DNA of 64,000 bases from Nitrosococcus watsonii C-113 (GCF_000143085.1 NC_014315.1:1952001-2016000), one strand, 5' to 3'; counted from the first letter of the stretch, positions 44,880 to 53,570 are shown. Program-made: numbers and translations. The notes: generated by a model from the sequence alone, not told the origin.

Positions 44880-45761
44880 TTACCGGCCTTGCCGAAGGCC
44901 CGCCGACCGCCATGATCGCACCTTCCGACCAGCCACGATGGGTGAGTGAGCCGCTCGGTGATGGGCGTCATTCTCTCGACGCCCATACAGCCAACTGACA
45001 TTGATGCGATGATTCTGGTATCCTGGCTTGAATTCGACCTCCTGCGTTCCATGAAATAGATCAGCATTAAATACCACCGCCCTGTTTTGCCGATACGGAA
45101 TGGTGATTGAGCTAGCTCCTTGTGAAGCAAGAAAGGGAAGAATAACGTCCGCTCTTCCATTATAGGTTACGAAGTCCCAATGCAGAGGCGCATCTACGTT
45201 GTAGATGGTCATACCGCCCTGGTCAGGGATCGTATTTGCAGAGTCAGGCGTAATCCAGAGATTGGCCGTCACAGCGGCAAAGTCCGCATGCATCGAGGAT
45301 CCCGCGGGCAGATGCCGTGTATTCTTGAATGCCCATACTTGCGTCAGAGGATACCGCGGCAAGAATATCGCGGGAAGTTCCTCTCCCAGTTCTTCCGCGA
45401 TTTGTATTAGCAGCGGACATGTGAAGCCATCGTGGAAGAACGCTCCAAGGCGCCCATGCGCGTAACGGTTAGCAAACCATATCGTTGACTCCAAACAGAA
45501 CGCGCGAAGTTCCTCCAGCGCGTCCGCGGTCAGAAAGTCATCAATGACGGCAATGCCACTTCCGCGCTCGAGATACGTACGCTGCGCGCCGGCACGATCC
45601 CAAGACGGTGAAAGCGCCTTTTCAACGCACGGCGTTGCTCTGAGGTGGAGGATACGATTGTAGTATCGCCCAATCTGCTCGTAGTCATCCCCATCTAGCG
45701 GTTGCCGCCCACCGCCCCGCCGCCGCAGCCTAGCATCCGCGGCTTTATATCGTGGCAGCAA
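44880..45761 (-). CDS. 2OG-Fe(II) oxygenase, catalytic part (probably frameshifted)
   Basis: Carries a 2-oxoglutarate-dependent dioxygenase fold. From the first codon of this frame, the metal triad is His158-x-Asp160 in GSSMHADFAAVTANLWIT and His237 in FNADLFHGTQEV. The 2OG-binding Arg252 is in YQNHRINVSWLYG. The frame opens only with a TTG (MLPRYKAAD) and overlaps the upstream frame by 17 bp. Continuity of sense across the junction (GKKGILDSALLL into LLPRYKAADARL) suggests one protein split by an indel. Possible substrates: an amino acid, a peptide or the Thr-rich protein encoded upstream. It is followed by an FkbM methyltransferase. Confidence 0.8.
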   Translation of the reverse strand: MLPRYKAADARLRRRGGGRQPLDGDDYEQIGRYYNRILHLRATPCVEKALSPSWDRAGAQRTYLERGSGIAVIDDFLTADALEELRAFCLESTIWFANRYAHGRLGAFFHDGFTCPLLIQIAEELGEELPAIFLPRYPLTQVWAFKNTRHLPAGSSMHADFAAVTANLWITPDSANTIPDQGGMTIYNVDAPLHWDFVTYNGRADVILPFLASQGASSITIPYRQNRAVVFNADLFHGTQEVEFKPGYQNHRINVSWLYGRRENDAHHRAAHSPIVAGRKVRSWRSAGLRQGR

Positions 45762-46170
45762 CTCTTAAGAGTAATGCCGAATCAAGGATTCCTTTTTTGC
45801 CAAGGTACGTGAAATGCTCGATGTCGTGCCGCAGCTTAGGGTGAGTCAAGTAAGGCTTGATTGGTCGCTCGGAAGGAGCCTCGATGTTGGCGTCCCGGAA
45901 CTCGGTATAATCCTGCGCCCCCCATCTTAACAACGCATATAATTCCGCAGCTTGCCCCGCGAGCCACAACGACCCACTTCGCATAGCTTCGGCAACCAAC
46001 TTCTGAAGCCATGCTAGCGACTTCTGATCTTGCATAAACTCACGTGACCAGCATTGCAGAACTTCTCTCCGACGACTACGCTGCGTCAGCAAATCTCCGA
46101 AGGAACGAAGTGCCCCTTCATCACGAGGGTTCTCGCTCAGGACCTTGCGTAGCGTCTCGATACTGTCCAT
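45745..46170 (-). CDS. N-terminal part of the split oxygenase (TPR-like)
   Basis: A 141-aa frame starting MDSIETLRKVLSENPRDEGA, with helices reminiscent of tetratricopeptide repeats (LRSFGDLLTQRSRRREVLQC), then KLRHDIEHFTYLGKKGILDS. The last block (HDIEHFTYL) commonly precedes the catalytic core in long 2OG-Fe(II) oxygenases as I recall them. Its final residues (RVAATI) are read in the wrong frame after the supposed indel near 45760. If the two frames were joined, the product would be about 430 aa. It starts 39 bp after the Thr-rich protein gene. Confidence 0.6.
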   Translation of the reverse strand: MDSIETLRKVLSENPRDEGALRSFGDLLTQRSRRREVLQCWSREFMQDQKSLAWLQKLVAEAMRSGSLWLAGQAAELYALLRWGAQDYTEFRDANIEAPSERPIKPYLTHPKLRHDIEHFTYLGKKGILDSALLLRVAATI

Positions 46171-46209
46171 GATCCCGGATCAACTAGTCAATTACCAGTG
46201 ACAGTAAAA

Positions 46210-46965
46210 TCAGTAGTCGCCCAAATCATTCAGTACTCCCGTGGCTCTCAGCTGTAAGGCGTAGTCGACCAACGCCGAAAGCGTGGTTAGATACGCGAGG
46301 CGATCTTCGCCCCTCAATACCTGCTCAAAGCCTGCCGCGATCACCCCATCGGTAAAGGGTCCCGCAAATGTAGCATTGGTAAATATCGTACTAAGTGTCT
46401 CTGGGGACACAGGATCAGTCAAAGGCGCCGTGAATTGAGTGGTCGTTATGCCGGTAATTTCGGTATCTGGCATAAACGTTTGAGTGAAAGTGAGCGTCTC
46501 CGTGGCGATTGCTGTCTGTGTCTCTGGAGCGGTGGCTGTTTGCGGTGCCTCGCTCCCCTGGGAAGAAGTCCTTAATAGCGCAGAGAGAAGAATGAATACA
46601 ATGTCATACCGCAACGGGACCTGCTGCCAAGAACTTTGAGTCAAGGAGAAGACAGTGTTTAAATCCTGAGACATGGCGGCGGCATGACTCAACTCCCGGA
46701 GAAACTGGCGCTCGTCAACTTTCTGTTGTTTGAAAGAGATCTTTAGCTGCTGCAGTATCCTCGGCGACGAGACAATTGAATAGATCAGGCGATTGGTAAC
46801 ATGTGCCGCGCCGGAATCGACTTTTTCCTTCTTGATGTATTCTGCGACAAGAGTCGTCGGATCCGTCACCAACTCTTCACGGAGCAAGAAGTCGCGCGAG
46901 ACTTCTTGCATGAGTGCATGCATACGCCGATTCTGTGCCGCTTGCGTTAGAATGCTTTCGGTCAT
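46210..46965 (-). CDS. Thr-rich protein of unknown function, first gene of oxygenase/methyltransferase cassette
   Basis: I do not recognise this 251-aa protein. From the chosen ATG at 46965 (GGAGG 6-7 bases upstream; a 46983 ATG is the alternative), residues 1-140 are helical and charged (MTESILTQAAQNRRMHALMQ, DFLLREELVTDPTTLVAEYI). Residues 145-215 are extremely rich in Thr, Ala, Phe and Pro (TATAPETQTAIATETLTFTQ, FTAPLTDPVSPETLSTIFTN). The C-terminus is again helical (AYLTTLSALVDYALQLRA). There is no signal peptide or transmembrane helix. Position directly before the oxygenase and methyltransferase suggests it may be their substrate or a partner. Confidence 0.75.
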   Translation of the reverse strand: MTESILTQAAQNRRMHALMQEVSRDFLLREELVTDPTTLVAEYIKKEKVDSGAAHVTNRLIYSIVSSPRILQQLKISFKQQKVDERQFLRELSHAAAMSQDLNTVFSLTQSSWQQVPLRYDIVFILLSALLRTSSQGSEAPQTATAPETQTAIATETLTFTQTFMPDTEITGITTTQFTAPLTDPVSPETLSTIFTNATFAGPFTDGVIAAGFEQVLRGEDRLAYLTTLSALVDYALQLRATGVLNDLGDY

Positions 46966-47706
46966 TGCTTTCCTCCGCATCATGCTCCCCTCAAACTCGA
47001 TATGAGGAGAGAAACTTCAGTTCTATAAGCGAAGTAGTTCTCGCTCGCGTTCCGCCATTCGGGAAATTCACTTACCCTAGGCCACCGTACCTAGACAGGG
47101 GTTGTCGGCAAGGTCCCCATAGCAAGAGGGCTGCGGCGTGCTTCAAAACCCCATTCTATAGTTTAGTTATAGACGGAACTATATAGAGAAAGCAAGTTCT
47201 AGTAACAGCGATCATCAAGGTAAACGGCTCGGAAGATCGCGTCCATCTGCAAGGTAAACGGCTCGGAAGATCGCGTCCATCTGCTTATCGAGTAACTGCC
47301 GAAGCTCTCGATCAACGTGCTGGTGAACACTTTGAAGTCCACTTCCCCCCGCTGCATACGCTTTTTGAATACCCCTATTTCGTGTTTGAGTAAGGGTGCG
47401 GCTTTAATGATCGCGGTTGTATTTTGAATGCAGCGCAGGCGGCACCACTATCGAAACACTCAGAAAGTACATTCGTGGATAAAACACCCCCACCTAGAAA
47501 CCACTTCACGATTCCCGCCCGCATCCCCACCTAAACGAGCGGAGATTATACGGATTTACGCTAAGTTTAAACAGAGTGTACACTTCTCTGTGGGCGTATG
47601 AGGAGAGCTCTTTAAATTATTAAATCATAAGCGGTAACCCCTCCTCATTCCCACGGTGTTTCTGATTTAAAACGCCACATATCACAACAAATAGATGGGG
47701 AATAAC
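46966..47706. other. Intergenic region with short tandem duplication
   Basis: About 740 bp between divergent genes. It holds an exact 34-bp tandem duplication (47217-47284) and a minus-strand open stretch that reads SVHQHVDRELRQLLDKQMDA (about 47268-47327), which looks like a decayed coding remnant. I did not identify its family. Promoters for the Thr-rich gene (near 46990-47180) and for the porin gene are expected. Confidence 0.45.
47217..47284. repeat. Exact 34-bp tandem duplication
   Basis: The 34-bp unit beginning AAGGTAAACGGCTCGGAAGA and ending TCCATCTGC occurs twice with no spacer (47217-47250 and 47251-47284). A single recent duplication event is likely. It disrupts the frame of a minus-strand coding-like stretch (34 is not a multiple of 3). 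Confidence 0.95.
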
Positions 47707-48954
47707 ATGAATACTACTGCGATAAGCAAGAAAACCCGTCTCAATCCATGGCTGAGAGGATTGCTATTTCTGACCACCGCAGGCGGTGTACAGGCAGAGG
47801 ATTTTAGAGAAACCACAGGACTGTTCGATGCCTTAACCGGCATCAGTATCAATGAAACAAAATTCATGCAGTCACTAGGAGTAACGATTAATGGCTGGCT
47901 GGAAGGCGGCTATACCATCAATCCAGATGATCCCCGTGATAACTTCAATGGACCCGTCACCTTTAATGACCGTGCTAATGAATTCATGGGAAACGAAGCC
48001 TATCTGTTCTTTGAACGCGGCGTGAATATCGAGGGAGATCGCTGGGACTTTGGCGGGCGAGTCGATTTTCTTTTTGGTACCGATACCCGCTTCACCCAGG
48101 CAGCGGGCCTAGATGACAACATCATCGGTGATGATACTTTTCGCTTCTACAAATTTGCCATCCCGCAACTGTACGTGGAAGCCTATGCTCCCTATGGCAA
48201 CGGCATCACGCTAAAGCTTGGTCATTTTTATACGATCATCGGTAATGAAGTCGTGACGGCGCCTGGTAACTTCTTTTACTCCCATGCCTATACCATGCAA
48301 TATGGCGAACCCTTTACCCATACTGGTTTTTTGGCCAGTTACCCCCTGACCGACAATATCAGCATCAACGGCGGCGGCGTTCTCGGTTGGGACAATTTTT
48401 CCAAAGATGGCGAGAATCTGAATTTCTTAGGTGGGGTAAGCTGGAGTAGCGATGATGCGCAGACCTCTTTAGCCGTCGCCATCATCACGGGCAATGTTTC
48501 TAATGTGGAGGGAACTTCTGATGATCCTGATAACAACCGCACCCTCTATAGCGTGGTCTTCAACCACGATATCACAGATCGGCTTCATTATACTTTTCAG
48601 CATGATCTAGGTATAGAACAGCATGCCATTAATAACAACAAATCGGCGGAATGGTTTGGTATCAATCAATATTTATTTTATGACATCAATGAAACCCTAA
48701 GCACGGGTTTACGGTTCGAGTGGTTCCGCGATGACGACGGCGACCGTGTCTTCGTCAATGACGGCGCCGGTCTCCCCGTCTCTGCCGCTACCAGCTATTT
48801 CGCCATCACCGGCGGGATAAACTGGCGGCCATTAAGATGGGTCACCGTTCGCCCAGAGGTACGCTATGACTGGGCCACCAATTTCAAGGCTTTTGACAAT
48901 AACAGCGACAAAAATCAATTTGTCATCGCGGCGGATGTAATCGTTCAGTTTTAG
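47707..48954 (+). CDS. BBP2-like outer-membrane beta-barrel porin (paralog 2)
   Basis: Paralog of the protein at 41487-42758, with strong identity over the full length (NIEGDRWDFGGRVDFLFGTD, TLSTGLRFEWFRDDDGDRVF, WVTVRPEVRYDWATNF, terminal VQF). The start is the ATG at 47707 (MNTTAISKKTRLNPWLRG), with GGGGA 6 bases upstream; an earlier ATG at 47695 lacks a Shine-Dalgarno. The signal peptide ends near GGVQAED. It is probably expressed more reliably than paralog 1, which lacks a good start. The two paralogs bracket a 5-kb region with the cassette, an integrase remnant and the VOC gene. Confidence 0.9.
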   Translation: MNTTAISKKTRLNPWLRGLLFLTTAGGVQAEDFRETTGLFDALTGISINETKFMQSLGVTINGWLEGGYTINPDDPRDNFNGPVTFNDRANEFMGNEAYLFFERGVNIEGDRWDFGGRVDFLFGTDTRFTQAAGLDDNIIGDDTFRFYKFAIPQLYVEAYAPYGNGITLKLGHFYTIIGNEVVTAPGNFFYSHAYTMQYGEPFTHTGFLASYPLTDNISINGGGVLGWDNFSKDGENLNFLGGVSWSSDDAQTSLAVAIITGNVSNVEGTSDDPDNNRTLYSVVFNHDITDRLHYTFQHDLGIEQHAINNNKSAEWFGINQYLFYDINETLSTGLRFEWFRDDDGDRVFVNDGAGLPVSAATSYFAITGGINWRPLRWVTVRPEVRYDWATNFKAFDNNSDKNQFVIAADVIVQF

Positions 48955-49034
48955 TTAGCACCGCTCCAGCCACAGGATGATTTTTTTAGAGGGCCTTTCC
49001 TCCGCAGAAGTGCAAATTTTGCCTTAGCTTAAAG

Positions 49035-49075
49035 GCTGGTCTGGCGCAAAACTTATTTTTGAGCGCCAGACCAGC
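49035..49075. terminator. Large inverted repeat between convergent genes
   Basis: GCTGGTCTGGCGC (49035-49047) pairs perfectly with GCGCCAGACCAGC (49063-49075), 13 bp, with a 15-base loop. It lies 80 bp after the porin stop and just after the end of the convergent oxidoreductase gene, so it probably acts as a bidirectional terminator, although T tracts are poor. Confidence 0.65.
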
Positions 49076-49081
49076 TTCCCC

Positions 49082-50338
49082 TCATGCAGTGGCTGCAACC
49101 AGCTTTTCCGCGTAGGAAGCTTTATGCGGAATATCCCAATCATAGCCTTTCAACATGTAGTCCCAGTAGAGGGGCGGGAGGCCGTATTTCTTCAGCCACC
49201 ACCAGATCAAGCGGTTACTGCGTGGATTTAGTATCGGAAACGACGGGGTCACTTTACCGCCGTAGGAGAATTCAGCCAGGATCACACTGTGCAATGAAGT
49301 AGTCAATGGGCACGAGCCATAGCCATCGTATTTTGGCGCAAGTGACCTGCCGTTTATTAGTGCCAGAATGTTACGCACCACGACTGGAACCTGCTTGCGC
49401 ACCGCTGCGGCGGTTTTGGCGTTACTTGTCGAACCCACATCGCCAAGCCCGAAAATATTACTGAAGCGGGGGTGTTGCAAAGTATTCTCATCCAATTCCA
49501 CCCATCCCGCGGCACTGGCTAGGGGACTATTCTTAATGAAGTCAGGGGCGCTTTGAGGGGGCGTTACATGGATAAAATCAAAGGATTTATTAGTTTTTTC
49601 TTTGCTACCGTCAGCCCGAACCATCTCAAAAGTTGCAGTATGGCTGGGTCCATCTATGGCAACCAGATTACAGCCAAAATTCGGTTTAATACCGTAACCG
49701 GCTACCACTTTATCTAGAGCCTCGGCGAAAAATGGAACACCGAACATCGTGGGACCGGCATTGCAGAATTCCAGGTTAGCTTTATCGAGTAGCTTACGCT
49801 GGCGAAACCGATCCGCCGCTAGATACATCGCTTTTTGCGGCGCGCCAGCGCACTTGATAGGCATCGGCGGCTGGGTAAATAAGGCCGTGCCCCCCTGGAA
49901 ATCCCGGATACATTCCCAAGTATAGCTTGCCGTACGCGGAGAATAATTGCTACTGACACCATTTTTGCCAAGAGTCTCTTCAAGTCCCTCGATTTTATGC
50001 CAGTCGAGTTGGATACCGGGGCAAACGACCAAATAATCGTAACTCACCGAGTTTCCCGAGCGCAATGTAACCGAATTGCTCTCTGGCTGAAAGGATTCGG
50101 CATAGTCGCGAATCCATTCTACCTCCTTAGGAATCAAATCCTGTTCTCGGCGCTTGGTCTTATTAAAATCGTAGACGCCGCCCCCCACTAGCGTAAATGC
50201 AGGTTGATAATAATGAACTTCACTAGGCTCGATAATAGCAATGTCCATGGTTTTATCCTTACGACGCATATTGGCTGCCACTGAAATACCAGCAGCGCCA
50301 CCGCCCACAATGAGCAGTCTATGATGAGTCCGGGGCAT
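49082..50338 (-). CDS. sqr: Sulfide:quinone oxidoreductase-like flavoprotein
   Basis: FAD-dependent oxidoreductase most like the type II (SQRDL-like) sulfide:quinone oxidoreductases, which pass electrons from sulfide to quinone. The dinucleotide-binding motif VGGGAAGISVAANM is near the N-terminus, followed by EPSEVHYYQPAFTLVGGGVY. Candidate redox Cys residues are C163 (MPIKCAGAPQKAMYLA) and C346 (GYGSCPLTTS), and the second FAD contact is IFGLGDVGSTSNAKTAAAV. The 418-aa length and the amphipathic C-terminus (LIWWWLKKYGLPPLYWDYML) suit membrane attachment. The neighbour is a persulfide dioxygenase-rhodanese fusion, 69 bp upstream, which supports a sulfide-oxidation role. Confidence 0.87.
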   Translation of the reverse strand: MPRTHHRLLIVGGGAAGISVAANMRRKDKTMDIAIIEPSEVHYYQPAFTLVGGGVYDFNKTKRREQDLIPKEVEWIRDYAESFQPESNSVTLRSGNSVSYDYLVVCPGIQLDWHKIEGLEETLGKNGVSSNYSPRTASYTWECIRDFQGGTALFTQPPMPIKCAGAPQKAMYLAADRFRQRKLLDKANLEFCNAGPTMFGVPFFAEALDKVVAGYGIKPNFGCNLVAIDGPSHTATFEMVRADGSKEKTNKSFDFIHVTPPQSAPDFIKNSPLASAAGWVELDENTLQHPRFSNIFGLGDVGSTSNAKTAAAVRKQVPVVVRNILALINGRSLAPKYDGYGSCPLTTSLHSVILAEFSYGGKVTPSFPILNPRSNRLIWWWLKKYGLPPLYWDYMLKGYDWDIPHKASYAEKLVAATA

Positions 50339-50407
50339 GATGAATTTCTCCTTAGATGATTATCCTATAGGGTATAGCATTATCTAGTAATATATTTTGA
50401 ACGCGGA

Positions 50408-51496
50408 TCAATTGGCGTTCTGCTCAGCTGCCCGCCATGCGTCATAACCACCCGCTATTAGCACCGCATCCGTATAACCCAGGCACTTGAGCGACCAGGC
50501 AGCCAATGCCGCACGCCCACCCGTTTGGCAGTACAGCATAATGGGGACATTGGGATCAGCAAGCTCCGCAGTATTACCTAAGCGAAACTCTAAAACACCA
50601 CGCGGTACATTGATAGCGCCAGGCAAATGACCCGCCGCGAATTCTTCTGGCTCCCGCACATCAATAATGGCTGTTTTACCATCGCCCAACCTTTGCTTCA
50701 CGGTGGCAACGTCAATTTCACGGACCTGCTTCCTAGCCTCCTGTACTAAATCCTGTGGCGTGCTGACGCGTTTCTCGCCCATCATCATAGTATCCTGGCG
50801 AATTTCTTCCTCGGTCAAGCCACAGCGCCTGTTTGCCGGAACAGCTTCATCAATACGCTGAGGTTTGGGCAGATTTAAATTATTCATGATCTCAATGAAC
50901 TCAGAGCGGGTTTTGCCCGCAAGACGTCCATTGCGAGTACGCTCCTGCTCAATGGAGCTGACCCAGCGGCCATTGTAGTCGTGCCCCGGATAAACGATGG
51001 TTTCGCCGGGCAAGGTAAACAATTTTTGGGTAATCGAATCGTACAATACGCCTGGATCGCCGCCTTGAAAATCGGTGCGCCCGCAACCGTTGATAAGCAG
51101 CGCATCGCCAGTAAACACCCGATCACGCCACAGATAGGAGACACTTCCAGGCGTATGGCCGGGGGTGGCAAGCACTTTAATCTCCTCGCCCTGACCAAAA
51201 GCCAATACAACGCCATCTTTGAGTTGATAATCAGCGTATTGCGCGCCGCAGGCTTGTCCAATTCCCGTCTTGGCCCCAGTACGCTGGCGCAATAAACCAC
51301 TAGCGGTGATATGATCAGCGTGGGCGTGGGTTTCCAAAGAATATTTCAGTTTAAGAGCGTACTTATTAAGCAGATTTAGATACTCATCAACGCGGGTATT
51401 CACTGGATCAATAAATACTGCTTCTTTAGTAGCCGGATCACCAATAAGATAAGTATAGGTCGAGGATTCAGGGTCAAATAACTGCCGAAAGATCAT
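50408..51496 (-). CDS. Persulfide dioxygenase-rhodanese fusion (ETHE1-like)
   Basis: Bifunctional sulfur-metabolism enzyme. The N-terminal metallo-beta-lactamase domain (1-230) of ETHE1 type has HAHADH (57-62), His114, Asp131 and His172 (VYPGHDYNGRW). These would hold a mononuclear iron that oxidises glutathione persulfide to sulfite. The C-terminal rhodanese domain (about 265-360) has catalytic Cys323 in LYCQTGGRAA. The frame opens at 51508, but the ATG at 51496 with GGAG 6 bases upstream is chosen (362 aa). With the neighbouring SQR it forms a sulfide detoxification or oxidation pair. Confidence 0.9.
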   Translation of the reverse strand: MIFRQLFDPESSTYTYLIGDPATKEAVFIDPVNTRVDEYLNLLNKYALKLKYSLETHAHADHITASGLLRQRTGAKTGIGQACGAQYADYQLKDGVVLAFGQGEEIKVLATPGHTPGSVSYLWRDRVFTGDALLINGCGRTDFQGGDPGVLYDSITQKLFTLPGETIVYPGHDYNGRWVSSIEQERTRNGRLAGKTRSEFIEIMNNLNLPKPQRIDEAVPANRRCGLTEEEIRQDTMMMGEKRVSTPQDLVQEARKQVREIDVATVKQRLGDGKTAIIDVREPEEFAAGHLPGAINVPRGVLEFRLGNTAELADPNVPIMLYCQTGGRAALAAWSLKCLGYTDAVLIAGGYDAWRAAEQNAN

Positions 51497-51889
51497 CATG
51501 CACTCCATTAGGCTGAATTGGTAACCACGATTTCACGAGACTTTGTATTAACGAGAATAATACAAAGTTAGTGCCAATGTCGTTGGCATTACCCAATAAG
51601 CTGAAAAATAAAGAAAAATCTATTTTTCTGGCTGCTCCAAGCCTGGTTCGTTTCAACATAGGCTTTAATTTAAAATAATAACTGATACAGTATTTCATAA
51701 ATGAAACGTTCAGAATAGCTTCCCCTGGTCCGCTGGCTCGCTTTCTTTGATTCCAGACAGATTTTGCCGGCATCGGCCAATTTCATCCCCAAGGTGGCGG
51801 TTTTTACCGTGGACGAAAACCGCAAGTTCATTTTTTGGAGTAAAGGCATAGAAAAATTCCTCCGCGACATGCTCACAGAGGAGGCACGT

Positions 51890-52098
51890 TGAAAGCAGGA
51901 TTGGGTTTCACGGTTGGCCCTGTCGAATTTCCGAACCGTGATCTGGCTACGGATATGCTTCAAATTCTCCAAAGCACCGCATCCGGTGTCTTTGGCTTTT
52001 TCGTCAAATCGCTTGGAAATCACATGATTTTGATGGCTTCTAGGCCGGGCTTTCCTGCGGCAAATTTTCTTCAGAGGCAATTTTGGTGATCCACACAT
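51890..52098 (-). pseudogene. tnpB (IS605-type) remnant
   Basis: The minus strand reads ISKRFDEKAKDTGCGALENL, then KHIRSQITVRKFDRANRETQ, which resembles the conserved DDE/RuvC-flanking block of TnpB proteins (VEDL-HIR-R..VRK). The frame then breaks. Downstream toward 52133-52160 a GC-rich motif (CCCGCCCTAAACGACGGGGC) looks like an IS200/IS605 end hairpin. The rest of the 51497-52194 gap holds only decayed sequence and the likely promoter of rtcB. The call rests on remembered family motifs. Confidence 0.6.
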
Positions 52099-52194
52099 CC
52101 ACGCCGGTAAAGCTAGACGGGTCTATGGAGGGCGCTTCCTTCCCGCCCTAAACGACGGGGCTTCCACGTTCGTACCAACTTGGAGGTTTAAGTG

Positions 52195-53385
52195 ATGAAA
52201 CACGAAGATATCATATCCACCAATGGAAAAGCGATCATTGAAACAGAGAGCTTGCCCATAAAATTATGGTTGGAAAAGGATCAGGTGGAAGAGGGAGCAC
52301 TGGAGCAGGCGCGAAACCTTGCAAATCTTCCATTTGCCTTCAAGCACATTGCTATCATGCCTGATACCCATCAAGGCTACGGCATGCCCATCGGTGCTAT
52401 ATTGGCCACCAAGGGGGCCATTATACCCAATGCTGTCGGTGTGGATATTGGGTGCGGCATGTGTTCCTTGCGAACCAATCTCAAGCATATCGAAACGCCA
52501 AAGCTGAAAGAGATCATGGGTATCATCCGCAAGACTGTTCCCGTGGGCTTTGAGCACCACAAAACGCGTCAAGACGAAACATGGATGCCTGAAAGAAAGG
52601 GGGAATTACCCATTGTTGAGCAAGAGTATGAAAGCGCTCTTTATCAGATCGGTACCTTGGGCGGGGGCAATCATTTCATCGAAATACAAAAGGGATCAGA
52701 TGGCTATATCTGGATTATGATTCACTCCGGCTCCCGCAACATCGGTTTTACGGTGGCCAACCATTACGATGGCGTGGCGAAAAAGATGAACCAGGACGCC
52801 GGCGAGGACGTGTCTCAGGAACTGGCATATATTCCCGAAACGTCTGCATATTTCCAACTGTATTGGAACGAAATGAACTATTGCCTCGAATTTGCGCTGG
52901 CCAACAGAAAACTGATGATGGAACGGGCCAAGTTAGCGTTTACCGAGATTCTACCCGAGGTCGAGTTCGCGGATTTTATCAATAAACCTCACAACTTCGC
53001 GGCCGAGGAAAAACATTTTGGAGAGTGGGTTATCGTTCATAGAAAAGGCGCGACCCGAGCCCGAAAAGGAGAATGGGGAATGATCCCCGGCTCCCAGGGC
53101 ACACGGTCTTTTCTCGTGAAAGGGAAAGGAGAAGCCCAGTCTTTCGAATCATGCGCGCACGGTGCCGGAAGAATCATGAGCCGAACAAAGGCACGCAAAA
53201 CGCTAGATCTGAAGGAAGAGGTAAAGTCATTGAAAGACCGAGGAATACTGCACGCTATCCGCCACCGCAAGGATCTGGATGAAGCGCCGGGATCTTACAA
53301 GGACATCGATGAGGTGATGGCAAACCAGGTCGATCTGGTCGACGTGCAAATCGAGCTGCAACCACTGGCTGTCATCAAGGGTTAA
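52195..53385 (+). CDS. rtcB: RNA ligase RtcB
   Basis: RNA-splicing ligase that joins 2',3'-cyclic phosphate or 3'-phosphate ends to 5'-OH ends via a GMP intermediate. The Mn-binding block VGVDIGCGMCSLRT (Asp84, Cys87), the LGGGNHFIEIQ motif, MIHSGSRNIGFTVANHY and the guanylylation-site region CAHGAGRIMSR are all present. At 396 aa it is a full-length short-form RtcB. I chose the ATG at 52195 because it has GGAGG 8 bases upstream; a GTG at 52192 is directly before. No archease or rtcA/rtcR gene is adjacent. It is flanked by tnpB and integrase remnants, so it may have arrived with mobile DNA. Confidence 0.95.
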   Translation: MKHEDIISTNGKAIIETESLPIKLWLEKDQVEEGALEQARNLANLPFAFKHIAIMPDTHQGYGMPIGAILATKGAIIPNAVGVDIGCGMCSLRTNLKHIETPKLKEIMGIIRKTVPVGFEHHKTRQDETWMPERKGELPIVEQEYESALYQIGTLGGGNHFIEIQKGSDGYIWIMIHSGSRNIGFTVANHYDGVAKKMNQDAGEDVSQELAYIPETSAYFQLYWNEMNYCLEFALANRKLMMERAKLAFTEILPEVEFADFINKPHNFAAEEKHFGEWVIVHRKGATRARKGEWGMIPGSQGTRSFLVKGKGEAQSFESCAHGAGRIMSRTKARKTLDLKEEVKSLKDRGILHAIRHRKDLDEAPGSYKDIDEVMANQVDLVDVQIELQPLAVIKG

Positions 53386-53402
53386 CCCCCTGTGCCAGGA
53401 GT

Positions 53403-53570
53403 TTACGGGCCGGGCCTCTCGCAGGCCGATATCACAGGATAGATTTCCAGTGATATTATTTTGTGCCTTCCCTTAAAGCGGTAATCGAAACGCCACCAGC
53501 GAGCGCCGTTGGGCTTGCGGGGCCTGTTTTGCGGTTTGGTATTGCAAATGGAGACATCGGTTAGCGCCAT
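53403..53570 (-). pseudogene. N-terminal remnant of a P4-type integrase
   Basis: A 55-codon frame starting MALTDVSICNTKPQNRPRKP and containing RWWRFDYRFKGRHKIISLEI resembles the arm-binding domain (DUF4102) of P4-type integrases. About 20 family residues between the AKP and GARWW motifs are missing, and the frame shifts before DIGLREAR. A good Shine-Dalgarno (AAAGGAG, 7 bases upstream of 53570) remains, so the fragment may be translated. Confidence 0.75.
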
